From positions 29,970,234 to 30,034,233 of the forward strand of contig CM037472.1 of NCBI GenBank assembly GCA_021014325.1: 64,000 nt of DNA, in the 5' to 3' direction. A model generated the notes under the pieces. It was not told the origin of the DNA. It was given only the letters and a program-made list of their open reading frames with translations, and did no database searches. Origin of the DNA: Plazaster borealis (taxonomy: Eukaryota > Echinodermata > Asteroidea > Forcipulatida > Labidiasteridae). Of the stretch, positions 52,868 through 64,000 are shown piece by piece; position 1 is the stretch's first letter; the number at the start of each line of letters is the position of its first letter. Position numbers and translations under genes: made by a program.

Positions 52868-53878
52868 TAGGCGTCGGGGGATCACAGAAAGTTTGTGCCA
52901 AATGTACTGAAGTCAATCCAGGAGAATATTGGACAAAAAATTGGACAAACGTTTTTAAAATCGAATGAGGAAATGTTTTGTTGTTTTTTAAACACGCATG
53001 TGGCACTTGATACGAACTTGGCGGAGATGAAGCAGAGCTGAGATGGGATGTACCCAGTACTGATCTTGAACATTCTCTGAGATAAATCTCTCTTATTGGA
53101 CAGATACTGCCTCTTGTAATGTATGTGACTTATTTGTTAAACGTCTTAGGTCATAGAAAAATTGACATAATAAGTGAATTAGAGTAGTGTCAACGGACAG
53201 ACAAAGGAACGAGGTTTGCAGGTTGAAATCCTTGATGAAGTATGACGGAGATATCTACGCCAAGATCATCCCTTGGGTCCCCCCTCCCCTGTCAGGAACG
53301 ACAAAATGTAGTGAGCCATAAACTGCCCTCAATGTGGGGGCTTCCCGTTACATCTCTTCTGACAAAAAGAATAATTTGCCCAATCCTTCAAAATGAAGAT
53401 AGAGTCTGAGAATACAGCTGTAAACATGATGAAACACCACTAGCCATAGTCTTTAAATTTTTAAACATATCAGTTTAAATTGACAAACTATGGGTGTAAG
53501 CCGGTTGGAGGTGATGACTCTCATGGTCATTCATTTCGTCAGGTTGAGAAAGCAACAAATACAGCTCAGGCCTTTGTATGTAAATTCCATAAGTAGAGGT
53601 TATAGGGATAAGTGTAAATGCAAGAAGGGCATTATCGATATATTCAACCATAAGAAATCTGCCAGGTCCCTGGGAAAACCACGGAGTTGTTTCACATTTT
53701 GTCTCTAGAAAACAGACTGTTAGTGTTACCAGATCACACCGTGTCCACACCTAAATTGTGACCAATTTGCAATGCAAACAAACCACACTAAAGCACATGC
53801 TGCTATGCACTTTTTTCGGCTGCTAGAAAAAGAGACTGATACCAGCCACTCGGCAAATAAAAATCAACTAGGGAAAAT

Positions 53879-53989
53879 AAGGCCAATGCCCGAACTTGTG
53901 GCTACGGCTGGACGGCCGCGTCTTCATGCATTGAAGTATATGAGGCACCCTTAGCAACAGCCGTAGCCACCAATTCGGATACGGACTAA
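53879..53989. mobile_element. MITE of the GGCTACGGCTG family, copy A, in the 3' UTR
   Basis: Left CGAACTTGTGGCTACGGCTG and right CAGCCGTAGCCACCAATTCG are inverted. Outer ends AAGGCC and GGACTAA. About 110 bp, so the predicted mRNA would carry a stable hairpin. Confidence 0.75.
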
Positions 53990-54495
53990 CAAATGTTGTC
54001 AACGTCTTGGACAATTGTTGAAGGTTAATCAACAATTTATGATATTTATTTTTAAAAAAGGGATATTTTTTAACCAACAATAGCGGATTTTTTGCTGAAA
54101 TACTTCATTTTTTGTTGTGCTTCCTCAACCAACAGAAATGATAATGATGTGCCAAAAATCATTAGTCATCTTGTAAAGTAACCTTTGTGAACCAGTGGTC
54201 TTGAACCTGGGAGTTACAGTCTGTTAATTGTGAATATTGTACCATTTTATTTGACATTATTTATGTTCCGTCAGTGTTATTTAAGAACTGCTTTGTGAAT
54301 TTGTGAATCGCTTTGGCAGGGATTCATATTTCATGTGTGGTTTTAAATGGAAAGCTTATCATGTGGTGCATGTTATCCTCTTGTGTAGTTGTACATATAA
54401 TTATGTAAGATAACAGTTTTTTGTAATTAACTGCCTTAATTATTCTGATCAGAGATTGGCCAAACAAATCCCCCTTAATGAAGTTTTACAAAATT

Positions 54496-54501
54496 AATAA
54501 A
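54496..54501 (+). promoter_or_regulatory. Candidate polyadenylation signal AATAAA
   Basis: First canonical hexamer after the receptor stop with a good GT-rich downstream element (TGTTTATTCTGTTTGTGTCT). The spacing suits cleavage at about 54515-54520. Confidence 0.55.
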
Positions 54502-55314
54502 AAAAATGTTTATTCTGTTTGTGTCTGTTTCACCAGCAATTTATGTCTAAACCGATAAACAACTGATGTTTTTCTGATGAGAAGAAAGATACCTCCAAAT
54601 CATATATTTCATTCAATAAAAAATAAAAAATAAAAAAAAGATTGTTAAAAACATGTTTAATTTCAATATATCTGACCAGATATGGATTACCTAAAAGCTT
54701 TGACATTAATTAATTTATTCATTTGCTATTTTAAAAATTATTTCTGATCAAAGTGTTAAAAGTATGTGTGTGTTTTTTCTCTACCAAACAGGGACCTAAC
54801 GTTGTACAGTTTTAAACAGGCATGCAACATTTCAGCTGATCGGCCGATGGTTTCTGAGCTTTGCCGTTGAAAATGTTGCTTGCCTGTTTAAGTCGACAGC
54901 AAACCCAGTCGGTAGTTTTCAAGCTAATAATCAAGAACTCGTATTACCAAATAGTCATTTCTCAACTCTGCTTTTTTTCTGTTTGATGTTCAGTTGAATT
55001 TTAGTAAAAAGCAGTTAATATAATTTAGTCTGAAGCAACTTGATGGTCAGCGTTAGTAGCTAACCAACGAAACACTTTCTCTACTGATTGTTAAACATGT
55101 TTATTTCTGTGGCTGATGTTATTATTCTCATTTACATTGAGTCCATATCACTTTATATCCATACTAAACTAGAAACAGAACATTCATCACGGAATTAAAA
55201 ACCAATCCTACACTTATGTTGTAAGGTGATGAGTTTTACTCCAGTGTACATTTTTGTAGTTATCTCCCCCAAGTTGGACAAACATTGTGCGATTTTTTCT
55301 TTGGTTTATCTTGA

Positions 55315-55448
55315 TAGGCCGTGTCCGGCTATGGCTATGTCTACGGCTTGATCGCTGCGTCATCATGCGTTGGAAGTATAGGATGTCCATAGCAACACCC
55401 TTAGCAATGTAGCCGTAGCCACAGCCGCTAATTCGGACACGGTCTTAT
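55315..55448. mobile_element. MITE of the GGCTACGGCTG family, copy B
   Basis: Left AGGCCGTGTCCGGCTATGGC, right GCTAATTCGGACACGGTCTT. Inner GCGTTGGAAGTATA and ACCCTTAGCAA match copy A. Confidence 0.75.
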
Positions 55449-56510
55449 AACCCCGAAGTCTTGATCCAGTTAATATTGAAACTAAAGTCAGCTTGTGATA
55501 TGGAAGTTACAAACAAATTATGTTTACTGATTGAAATATCAGCTGTGATACACTTTTTTTCTTCATATTATAATTATCATAATTGTTTTAATAATTGTTA
55601 CTGTTTGTTTTTCTCCTGCTGCCTTCTTCCATAGAAAACACGGGCCTTGACCGGGGTAAAATTAAATTGACTTTTGTCACCTGAATTATTAATAATTCCT
55701 TGACAAAAATTGAATGTTTACACCAGGTGTACCTTCCTTTCCTGCATTCTCAAAAGGCTTTTTGTATTGTGTGAAGGCGCCCTCAACAGCTGTAGTGTGG
55801 AGATGCTATCTTACCTCACCACCCCCCCCCCAAACAGATTTTCATCTGTCTCTTTATGTTAGTTTAACTTTTACCTTTTGTCCGTCTTTCAAGCTCAATC
55901 TCTCCTTTTTATTTTCATGTGCTTTCTTTTTACCGTCTTAACCAACAGTGTCTTTCATATCATACCTGACAACCAGTCTCATGAACTGGGATCAGGGTTA
56001 GTCCCTTTTCAGCAGAAACAAATGATGAAAGATGTCTTAAACAGAGGCTCTGGCTAAATTACTTTATCTGCCTCTTGGCTTCATCAGCCACATCCAAAAA
56101 CACTCAAGTTTAGACACAGCCCTAGATAGTATCATTCTGAGAAGGGCATTGTCACACAAGGTTCAATTTGCAGGCAGCTTTGAAACAACCAACTGCTGCA
56201 TGTAAAATGAACACTTCAGAAGCTCTGGGGACATTTTTGATCAGTGTGTTACTATCCCAAAGAAGAAATTGACACATAATAAACTGGCATTTATAAAGCG
56301 CTCTTACAAGAGTGAATTAATTTCTTCTCGTCGATTACCTGGAACTGGTTGCCTGTAAATTGCCTCATGTTCCACGGCCCTTAGGGTTCATAAAAGTTGT
56401 TTGTTCAATGTAGAAATCAAAGCGTGGTTTAACAATTTGGTTACAATTTCTCTGTTGCAAAATCTTTCTCTTTAATATCAAGTGAAGAATCAATATTGGC
56501 AATCATACCT

Positions 56511-56653
56511 GGGTCCACTTTTATCAAACTGTTAGAGCATAAAAATTGCTTAGCACAGAAGAATCTTGCTCAGCAGAAACAGGTTACCAGTCAAACAAAA
56601 ACATGTAATGTATACTGTTAGTGACTGGTTCCCTGCTTTATGGAATTGGGCCC
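56511..56653. mobile_element. MITE of the GGGCCCAATTTCATA family, copy 4
   Basis: Right end CTTTATGGAATTGGGCCCA is good; left end GGGTCCACTTTTATCAAACT is worn. Interior TTGCTTAGCACAGAAGAATC and CAGCAGAAACAGGTTACCAG match the copy at 62439. Confidence 0.65.
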
Positions 56654-57031
56654 AGATAACAATATTGTGTAGACACAGTTATACCAGCTTGAAAAAATAT
56701 TATGAGTCCTTTCAAGTCTATAAATCAGGATTTAGGTTACAAAATAAAAAATGTAAACAATGTTTCTGTTTTATCCAAATGATAATGAGACTTATTTTGA
56801 AATACTTGTGGGTTTGGTTGCTTGATATTTTACCAGTAGTGTAAATCCTGATTCAATGAAGCGAGGGATCAATATATTATTTCTTATTGATAAAACCTGG
56901 AGGATATATCTATGATTGTCAATAAATCAGTGTGATTGGAATATGGTAATGACTAGGAAGGTTTTGAGAGAAGATCGTAGTAAAGAAATTTAACAAAGTT
57001 ATTCATCTTGGTGTTTGTGAGAAAGAGCCAA

Positions 57032-57176
57032 ATGCTGTTTCCGAACCAAGCGACTTCAGCTGCGGCTTTTGGCTGCGGCTTTCACCTTTGGCTGCAGCGA
57101 CAACGTTGCAGAAGAGGTCCGTTCAGTGATCCGGCCATTGCCACTGCCAAAAACCATCCATTCGAACACGGCCTTA
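57032..57176. mobile_element. MITE of the GGCTACGGCTG family, diverged copy C
   Basis: Right end CCATTCGAACACGGCCTTAG matches the outer repeat; left end TTCCGAACCAAGCGACTTC is diverged. GGCTGCGGCTTT is tandemly repeated inside. Confidence 0.55.
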
Positions 57177-58774
57177 GATTCGGCATTGACCTTATGCATA
57201 ATTTATTTCTTTTTAATTGGTTTGACCTGCAGTATAATGGAAATTGTTTGAACTGGATGCATACACCTTTTTCCCCTTTTTGAATGACATTTCAAATTAT
57301 TCAGCGTTTCTAGTTTTCCCTTCTCACATTGGCTACGGCTATCTAGGCACTCCATGCATGCCATAATACTCTTTTGCATTGCCCATTTATGGATTCCTAA
57401 TTGGTCAGCTCACCATTGTGATAGCTTTATAAATGCTGCTGGAAGTGGTAGTTTTTATGCAAGAAAGTCCAGGTATTGAGTGCAAACCCTAGCTTTTACT
57501 TGTATGTCTTCTTCACAAATACAATCAGTTGTGGGCTACAATTGGCAATGTTGAGATGCCTTGCATAGAGTGCTTGGCTTATAGCCCTAGCCTTCTCACA
57601 AAACCCTCCTTGATGCATGCAAGGTATTTTGTCCAAGATGAACACGCACACTATTGTCATGTAAGATTTTCACAGACCATACAAGTCATGTTTAATGTCA
57701 CGTTTTTCTTGGTAAATAAAAGTATTCTTTGGTCATCTCACCTGTACACACAAGTTTGAATCATACATTATTTTATAATGTGAGTGTGCAAGAGATGTGC
57801 CAAAAGGGGAATGTAGTGGGGGTTGTTTATCCATGGTTATCACTAACTCGGGAAAACAAATTACATACAGGTATTTAAAGATGTTTAACAACTAAATCAA
57901 ATAAATTTTCAAAATTGCTGCACAGAAAAACTGAAATATATCATTTGACTGTGACAAATAATAAAATAAACGACTGTCTTAGATTTACATGTGTGGCCAT
58001 GGTAACATCTGGAATGATATTGTTGGATTATATTTCTTCTTCTAACCAATATAGGGAGGTTTCTCTGAGTGTACCACTATCTTCCTTAACATGGAAAGCA
58101 TGGTATTTGAAGAATGCACCTTAGGTCTTCCAAACTGCTCAAATAACAAGCGGCTTGTGTGGTCAACTCTCTGACCAAAGCAGTACTGTAAGTTGTTTAA
58201 TGTGTAGTGATAATCAGTGATGGCACTGGTGACCCCTGTTTTATTTTGTATTTTGTTATTTCTCCAACCCTTTGAACCTCAATGGCATTTTGCTTGGTTT
58301 ATTTTTATAAAAGAGAATGAAACTACATTCTTAACAAGGACAAACAAATATTTCACATGAAATAGTGTTGGTTGCATTAAGAAGTTAACTTGAAAACAAA
58401 CTAAAAATTTTATAAAATAGTGCATTTGTTGACAGTGCTGTGGAATCTTTGTTTTTGGTATTTTCTACACAACCACGCTCTGTCATGTTAGGGGCTTATG
58501 GGAACAAAGTAAAAGAAATTATTATAATCAAATATGCAAATGAAATTAAGTGGAATCAATTTATATTATTGTATTTTAAACTACGTCAGCGTATATTAAG
58601 TGGAAGGGACAGTACAAACAAAATAATTATTCAATAAGCTCAATACTTGGTTGTCTTACTGCAAGACATAACTCATCGAATAACCAACAGCTGCTGCTTT
58701 CAGTTTTAGTAAGCGTGGTGGTAGTGTATTATGAGAAACTGCATAATAAACTCTTGTACCAAGACTAGATACAA

Positions 58775-59158
58775 GGCCCAATTTTGAGAAGCTGTTAAGC
58801 ACAACAACAACAATGGCTAAGCACAGAAAAATCGCAGATTAGGTTTCCTGCTGATTTGTGCAAAAAAATTGATTTCTTGAAATTGCTTAATAGCTCTATC
58901 AAATTTTGGCTTGTTTTAAGGAGAAAGTTGTTGCGTTGGAGAAGCAGGGAGCCAGTCTCAAGTAATAGTAATCAAATGACATTTCAGCTGGTAACTCCAC
59001 TTGACTATGATAAGCAAATATTTTCTGCTCTATGCAAATTGTTGATGAACAGAAAACAGCCAAGCTCAACAACCTTATGTCAGTTGTATCGATTTTGACT
59101 TCCAGTGTTTAGCAAACAAACATAAATGTAGAGGTTAGTAGCTCTGTGGGATTGGATC
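58775..59158. mobile_element. Possible worn MITE of the GGGCCCAATTTCATA family, copy 5
   Basis: Left GGCCCAATTTTGAGAAGCTG and GGCTAAGCACAGAAAAATCG match the family; the right end AGCTCTGTGGGATTGGATCC is only approximate. Confidence 0.4.
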
Positions 59159-60850
59159 CTGAAACTATTTTGGTGATAATTAAGGGTGCGGGTAAATGCA
59201 AATAGCTATTTGGCATGGATTTGTTTGAAACTATGAAGATCTATCATCATTTAACGACACAGGAAATTCAGTGGAGCTATTAACTGGTTTGATGTCAACT
59301 GCAGAAATCATGCAATCTTTTGCTGGCTGCCGGTGGAATATTATGCAGAAATGTTTGTTTTTGTTTAAGTTGTTTACTACAACAAATGAGTTCAGCAACA
59401 GAAACTCACATGGGGCATTCAGCTGCTGTGAATTTTGAACCTTAAAGTCTACTCGACATTCAAGTGATTTAAGTAGAGTTCCATAGCAGGGATTTACAGA
59501 TGTAGTTATAAATCACATATCATTTGGCTGGTAGAAGTTGCTTGGTTGGGAAGTTCCTGTGCACCGTGGCTCAGTCAAACTTGGCCCAGTTACTGGTTTT
59601 AATTGAAACACACTGGATGTGAACCCACTCCTCACACGAATTGGACATTCAAATCTTGTTCTACAAGTCTGTAATAACATTAGATCACTGTCGTGTAGAA
59701 TTACCTAGTCCACTCTTCACTTCTGTTTTAGTTGGATGTATAAACAGTCATGGCCACTTTGTACATAAATGGGACAACAACGTGTAGTAGATAAAAAAAG
59801 TTATGCTTAAATGCATGCATAGTTCTGTATGGAGAATTTATTAACTGTTAAAATGACTGTTTTACGAGCTCTTGTCTTTACTGCCCTCTCAGAACATGGA
59901 CATCTGAAAGGCGGCAGAAAACTCAACAACATACAAGGTTTATTTTTAACTCATCGTAAAAGGTCTCCTGTTTGTTGTTAGAAAAGAAAATGGGATACCA
60001 TTGTCGCACGGGTTATTCATTGTGTGTGTGTGTTTTACATACAAGAAACCCCCCTAACCTTTGTGTACATTCTGTACATAGCGTTTAAACTTGAATACTG
60101 TACATGTGGACTGTATTAAGTTAGCTCTCTCAGAGGGATGACTGTTACTTATTGTGTTATCTCTTCTTCTTCTTCTCATCCTGACTTCACACGTCTTGTG
60201 TTTTAGACAATGTCTTAAAAGTGTCCCGCACTCATGGAGTATTCATCTTTATCAATTGTTCATTATTGAGAGTATTAATAAAAAGCACCGAATGGTCCAA
60301 TGATATTTCTTCAAGAAAAACAATAGAGTCTTTGTCTGATTAATTGTCTATTTCTTTCTCATACAGCTGTTATCGAAAAGGGAACCTTAATAAAGGGTCA
60401 AATTTTGGTAATGATTCTGGGGAAAAAATTGTAATTTGTATTCAAAAGCCTGCTTGTTCTAAAGATGATAGTAAGCATTCTGCAAAATTATTTTGTCTGA
60501 AGTGACCCCTTTGATTAGAACTCAATAAAAGTATGTTGACAAATTTAAATCTCCAAAGATCACCTAAAAGGCAACTTAAGGAGATTCAAATTTCCCTGGT
60601 GTCCGTTTGTGAATGCTGCGTAGATGGATGGACAATCTTGATGAAAAGTAGACACTGTATTCAACAAACTTTCACAGGTGAATTTTTATTATATCTTTCT
60701 TGATAATTCTGCCGATAAATCAGCATTATGTTGACAAAAACCAAAGATGACCCTACCTTTACTCAGAACTCGGAAGTTTATGTTCAAGAAATCCTTAGGT
60801 GTTAGAAAATACTTGCATGATTTTTAAGAAAGTTCCAAAAGATTTCAACT

Positions 60851-61050
60851 ATAGACGATGTGACCGCTGACGTCATTCGAAAATCATAACATGATGCACG
60901 CGCATGTCGCCAGGCAAAACCTTTGTGTACTGACAGCCAGCTAAAAAGGACACGCAATGTTACCATGAGTACGCGTCTTCTTGCCCGGCGGAAACATGAC
61001 TTTTGTCAACAGAGGGCGGTTTGAATGTAAACAGAGGTCACATCGTCTAT
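60851..61050. mobile_element. 200-bp MITE with TA target duplication
   Basis: ATAGACGATGTGACC and GGTCACATCGTCTAT are perfect 15-bp inverted ends. TA lies at both junctions, as in Tc1/mariner insertions. Interior is CpG-rich and non-coding. Confidence 0.8.
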
Positions 61051-62438
61051 ATTTTCATGTATCTTAAATGTATGGTTGAGTTGACCACAAACAAAAATGG
61101 CATTTTCAGTTCATTATTTTAAACATGAAGGGGGTAAATAAAAAATGTTCAGTTCAATTATTTTGACTGTGCAATCTAAATCAACACACTGAAAATATGA
61201 AAGAGCATAATCTTCAATTCAAGTACATTTATTTAAATGCAGCCCTTGGGAAAAGCAAATTATAGTTTTGTTTGTATTAAGTTGAGTTACAACATTACAG
61301 GTACATTTGTAAATTAGTAGCAAATTATACAAGGGACAACATTTCAGTTTGGGTGAAGCAAAAATGCTTAGTTGTGCCCTAACCTAGGGACAGACAAGGA
61401 TGCAAGACAGGATAAAGTACAACAAAAGAAACGTTTGCATGCAGTTGCTTAAGACATATAATCATACAAAATTGATAAGCAAACATTTGAACATTATGAG
61501 TTGGCCTATGCATCAAGAAGTTTTTTGGGTTTTTTAATTTGGCAACAAATAGTCTTTCCCTTTCATCATTACTTTGAAATGGAAAGAAAGTTGTAAAGCC
61601 CATTTCAGCAGCTTGGCCTTAAAAATGTCTCCATTGCTCCCACTTGAGTATACCATTCTAGTGGTGTACCACATGAACAGATCAATAACCAATGTTTGTA
61701 TAATCCTTTTTAAATAGTTCTGAATCAATTGTCTGTTTGTCTGCAAAGAATGGAATTTGCTGTAGTTTTGTCAAAATTGAAATCAATATTTGGTTTGTAT
61801 AGTAGTGTGTTTTTAACCAGGTGTACCATGAACCATAGAGGAAGACGGAGCCAGAATCCATACTATATTTAATGTTTTTGACACAAATAATTGTAAAGAA
61901 ATTATTACATTTTGGACCATATGTAAAGTTATAGCGCCCTCTACAGATTTTTACTTGGCACTAGTAGAGGGCGCTATAACCTTTTCACATGGTCCAACAA
62001 AAGTGAAAAAAATCCTAGTGGTTTCCTCCACTCTGTCATTTATTTAATGAGGATGCCCTTCATGCAGGCTTTAGCAAATGCTAGTTCACGTGTTGTGGAT
62101 AATTGATAAGTGCAAACAAACTTGAACTCTAACTCTCCTTGTAAGATCGTAAGATACGGTGAAAACCCATACACAATGCCGAATGAATGCGCATGGCACA
62201 ATGGTACAAGGCTTCACCATCTTGAGGTTGCTAAACAAAAGCTCCAAACCATGTGATGTAGCAAACTGTCTTTAGTCTGGAGAATCCAATTTCAGTGTTC
62301 ACTTGTGACCAATTAAGTCATTGTACCAGACGTTATTCAAAATCTAACTCACAAATGGCGTATTGCAGACATTACAACCCATTTTATAGAATCCCTTCAA
62401 ACAAATTTTAACCCCTTAAAAATCCTTCAAATCCTCCA
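61051..62438. other. Intergenic DNA or 3' UTR of the candidate minus-strand gene
   Basis: AT-rich, with no supported exon. Minus-strand AATAAA sites are at 61228-61233 and 62039-62044. Confidence 0.4.
61912..61997. repeat. 86-nt foldback hairpin
   Basis: GTTATAGCGCCCTCTAC (61928-61944) and its exact inverse (61964-61980) form a 17-bp perfect stem with a 19-nt loop. The stem extends outward with few mismatches to TTGGACCAT / ATGGTCCAA. Most likely a minimal MITE; its size is also that of a pre-miRNA. Confidence 0.75.
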
Positions 62439-63196
62439 GGGCCCAATTCCATAAAACCTGTGAGCACATAAACTTGCTAAGCACAGAAAAATCTTGCTTA
62501 GCAGTAACAGGTAACCAGCCAACATTCCATAAAGTTGACATCGTTGCGACTGGTGCTGCGACTGGTGCCCCACTCATATTTTTCGGAAATATTTTTAGCT
62601 TCTTCGGTAATCGTTTTCCTTTGAAAATATCGTTGCCACAATGAAACCCGGATTTGACAAAGGAAAGACAACAAAGGTTCCCATAATTAGCTCCGGGATT
62701 TGATGGTGTCATGTGAGAAATTGAGTAGGCACTCACCGTGATTCACAGAACCTCAGCCATGAGCCACGGCCGAAAATCTACCATGGTATGCTGGAATCAC
62801 GGAACACTCAGACTTACCTCCCATTGAGCCGAATATAATGACGAACAATGGTGGCAGCCTGTCCATTCTTGTATGCCAAGTTTGTACAACAACAGGACAA
62901 AGGTCTGAATCGGGGGTTACAAAAGGGATTTTACAACCCATTTTTTCCATAACATGTTGTCCCTTTTTGTACATATGAAACAAAACGTAGGGTAGTTGCA
63001 TGCCTGTGCTCGCTACACACTGGAAATTCCAGGTGGATATAAACGTCAGCTGTCCGTCTGCCAGCAAACTGTTTAGGAAAATCCTAAGTTGTTCCGGGCA
63101 TTGAAAGACGTCCGCCGTAAGTCAGTCAAGACAAATTTGGCAGAAAAACACGTCATCTGACATGAAGTTGTTAAACAGCTCTATGAAATATGGCCC
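62439..63196. mobile_element. Long or nested element of the GGGCCCAATTTCATA family, copy 6
   Basis: Left GGGCCCAATTCCATAAAACC; right AACAGCTCTATGAAATATGG then CCCAG. At about 760 bp it is far longer than other copies, so it may be a fuller element, a nested insertion or two half elements. It would sit in the 3' UTR of the candidate minus-strand gene. Confidence 0.55.
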
Positions 63197-63319
63197 AGGT
63201 CTGAATTACAAGTCCACCTCTAGGTGCATCAATACCATCAAGGAAATGTCTGTCTTACAGAGTTTTAGCTGATTCCTCAAGTCAGTGTCCATCTCTCCAT
63301 CAGTACTGTGCCGATCTCG

Positions 63320-63403
63320 TCACCTTGTATCTTCCAGTGAGGAAGATGCAGGGATATCAGTCAGTCTTTCAGCACACATGCGTGCAGCCTCCATCAAATC
63401 ATG
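63320..63403 (-). CDS. Candidate terminal coding exon of an unrecognised minus-strand gene
   Basis: Read on the minus strand, a good acceptor (pyrimidine-rich tract ending TTTCCAG, with a CTAAC branch-like motif about 27 nt upstream) leads into HDLMEAARMCAERLTDIP and ASSSLEDTR, then TGA at 63320-63322. The other two frames stop within three codons, so only this frame is usable. I do not recognise the peptide. A helical segment then a Ser-rich tail would fit a protein C-terminus. Earlier exons would lie beyond 64000. Minus-strand AATAAA sites at 62039-62044 and 61228-61233 could end its 3' UTR, making it convergent with the receptor gene. Confidence 0.35.
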   Translation of the reverse strand, partial: HDLMEAARMCAERLTDIPASSSLEDTR

Positions 63404-64000
63404 CTGGAAATGACAAGACAAATGGACAAATAGTTAGAATCTTGTGGTTTGATTTTGATTTTCGGGGTACACAAAATAGTTGCCCAGTTCAATATGCCAG
63501 TTAATGATGTTCATGCAGGGAGAGGAAGCATTTTGACATAATTAGCCTCAAAGTGAGTGAGATTCCTGAAGTAGGAACGTCCACCCTTTCAGCACTTTGT
63601 TGGACTGAAAACAATTGCTAAATAAATAGACAACCACTAGGTAACCACAGAGAGACTGTTTGTCTGAGTAGGGAGAAACTGTGGATAAGGCGCTTCCAGA
63701 CCATTCAACCCCATGGTCTGAACATCCAAGAAGGAAATGACTAACAACCTTTTGTCTTTGCCTTCTCCATTTTCCAACGGATATCCCCCCCTTTTTAGTC
63801 TGCCTCATTCACTAATTATTCAATTTTTCTCTCTCTTCCCACCTTTGTGTTTCCAAATTCTTGTGGTCAAACCAGCCCCTTCCCTCCAACCCCCCTTTTA
63901 TCTTCTTATTAATTGTTTACCCCTTGCTTTTTCTGTCTGCTTTTTGCCTCTCTCTCTATCTATTAATGTATTTCCACTTGACTGCTTCTGTTACACTTGT
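63404..64000. other. End of window; possible intron of the minus-strand gene
   Basis: Pyrimidine-rich on the plus strand from about 63780. No further exon recognised. The minus-strand frame at 63548-63808 (86 codons) lacks convincing splice sites and family resemblance. Confidence 0.4.

Larger units (their letters stand above)
52868..54520 (+). other. Probable 3' UTR of the nuclear receptor gene
   Basis: It runs from the stop codon to a canonical AATAAA at 54496-54501 followed by a T/GT-rich tract at about 54507-54530, giving a 3' UTR of about 1.65 kb. It contains one MITE (53879-53989). A second AATAAA run near 54615 and later AATAAA sites near 60275 and 60525 could mark longer isoforms, so the end is uncertain. 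Confidence 0.55.
54521..60850. other. Downstream intergenic DNA or extended 3' UTR
   Basis: No supported exon. MITEs are annotated separately. A PUM-type motif TGTACATA is near 60074, and AATAAA at about 60275 and 60525 could belong to a long 3' UTR isoform. Confidence 0.5.

Noticed and set aside
62416..63067. Two minus-strand frames of about 105 codons each
   Set aside because: They lie inside an inverted-repeat element and match no known protein.
1..64000. CRISPR arrays, operons, prophage or other bacterial systems
   Set aside because: Spliced gene, SINEs and MITEs mark this as animal DNA; none of these structures is present.

Overview
The window is animal nuclear DNA: AT-rich, intron-rich, almost without long open frames, and packed with short inverted-repeat elements and tRNA-derived SINEs. 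Several of the foldback elements resemble repeats I associate with echinoderm genomes (sea stars, sea cucumbers, urchins). I therefore read it as an echinoderm, from family resemblance and not from a search.

One gene dominates: a plus-strand nuclear receptor built from five coding exons spread over about 42 kb (10679-10728, 40668-40912, 44035-44261, 44760-45582, 52623-52867). All four introns are GT-AG, the phases join correctly, and the coding sum is 1590 nt, giving a 529-residue protein with a stop. The product has an N-terminal stub, a two-zinc-finger DNA-binding domain, a basic and proline-rich hinge, a long low-complexity insert with a GMPP repeat and two SUMO-type motifs, and a ligand-binding domain ending in a canonical AF-2 helix. 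The ligand-binding domain reads as NR1H (FXR/EcR/LXR clade, closest by eye to FXR). The P-box is CESCKS with FFGR, unlike the CEGCKG/FFRR of NR1H receptors and closer to the ESCK class of HR96/DAF-12. That mismatch is the most interesting protein-level observation.

Layout: 1-10.45 kb is upstream intergenic DNA with a reversed SINE, a close pair of DR4 hormone-response-like elements, a small MITE and a degenerate tandem repeat. The start exon sits at 10.7 kb. Intron 1 (about 30 kb) has a 12-nt-based satellite and several MITEs. The DNA-binding and hinge exons are at 40.7-44.3 kb and the ligand-binding exons at 44.8-45.6 and 52.6-52.9 kb. A MITE lies 28 nt inside intron 4. A 3' UTR probably ends near 54.5 kb. 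The remaining 9 kb is a field of MITEs, with one candidate terminal exon of an unrecognised minus-strand gene at 63.3-63.4 kb, which would make the two genes convergent.

Two copies of one 370-bp element lie in opposite orientation in introns 1 and 4, so exons 2-4 are bracketed by inverted repeats. This could affect splicing, back-splicing or RNA editing.
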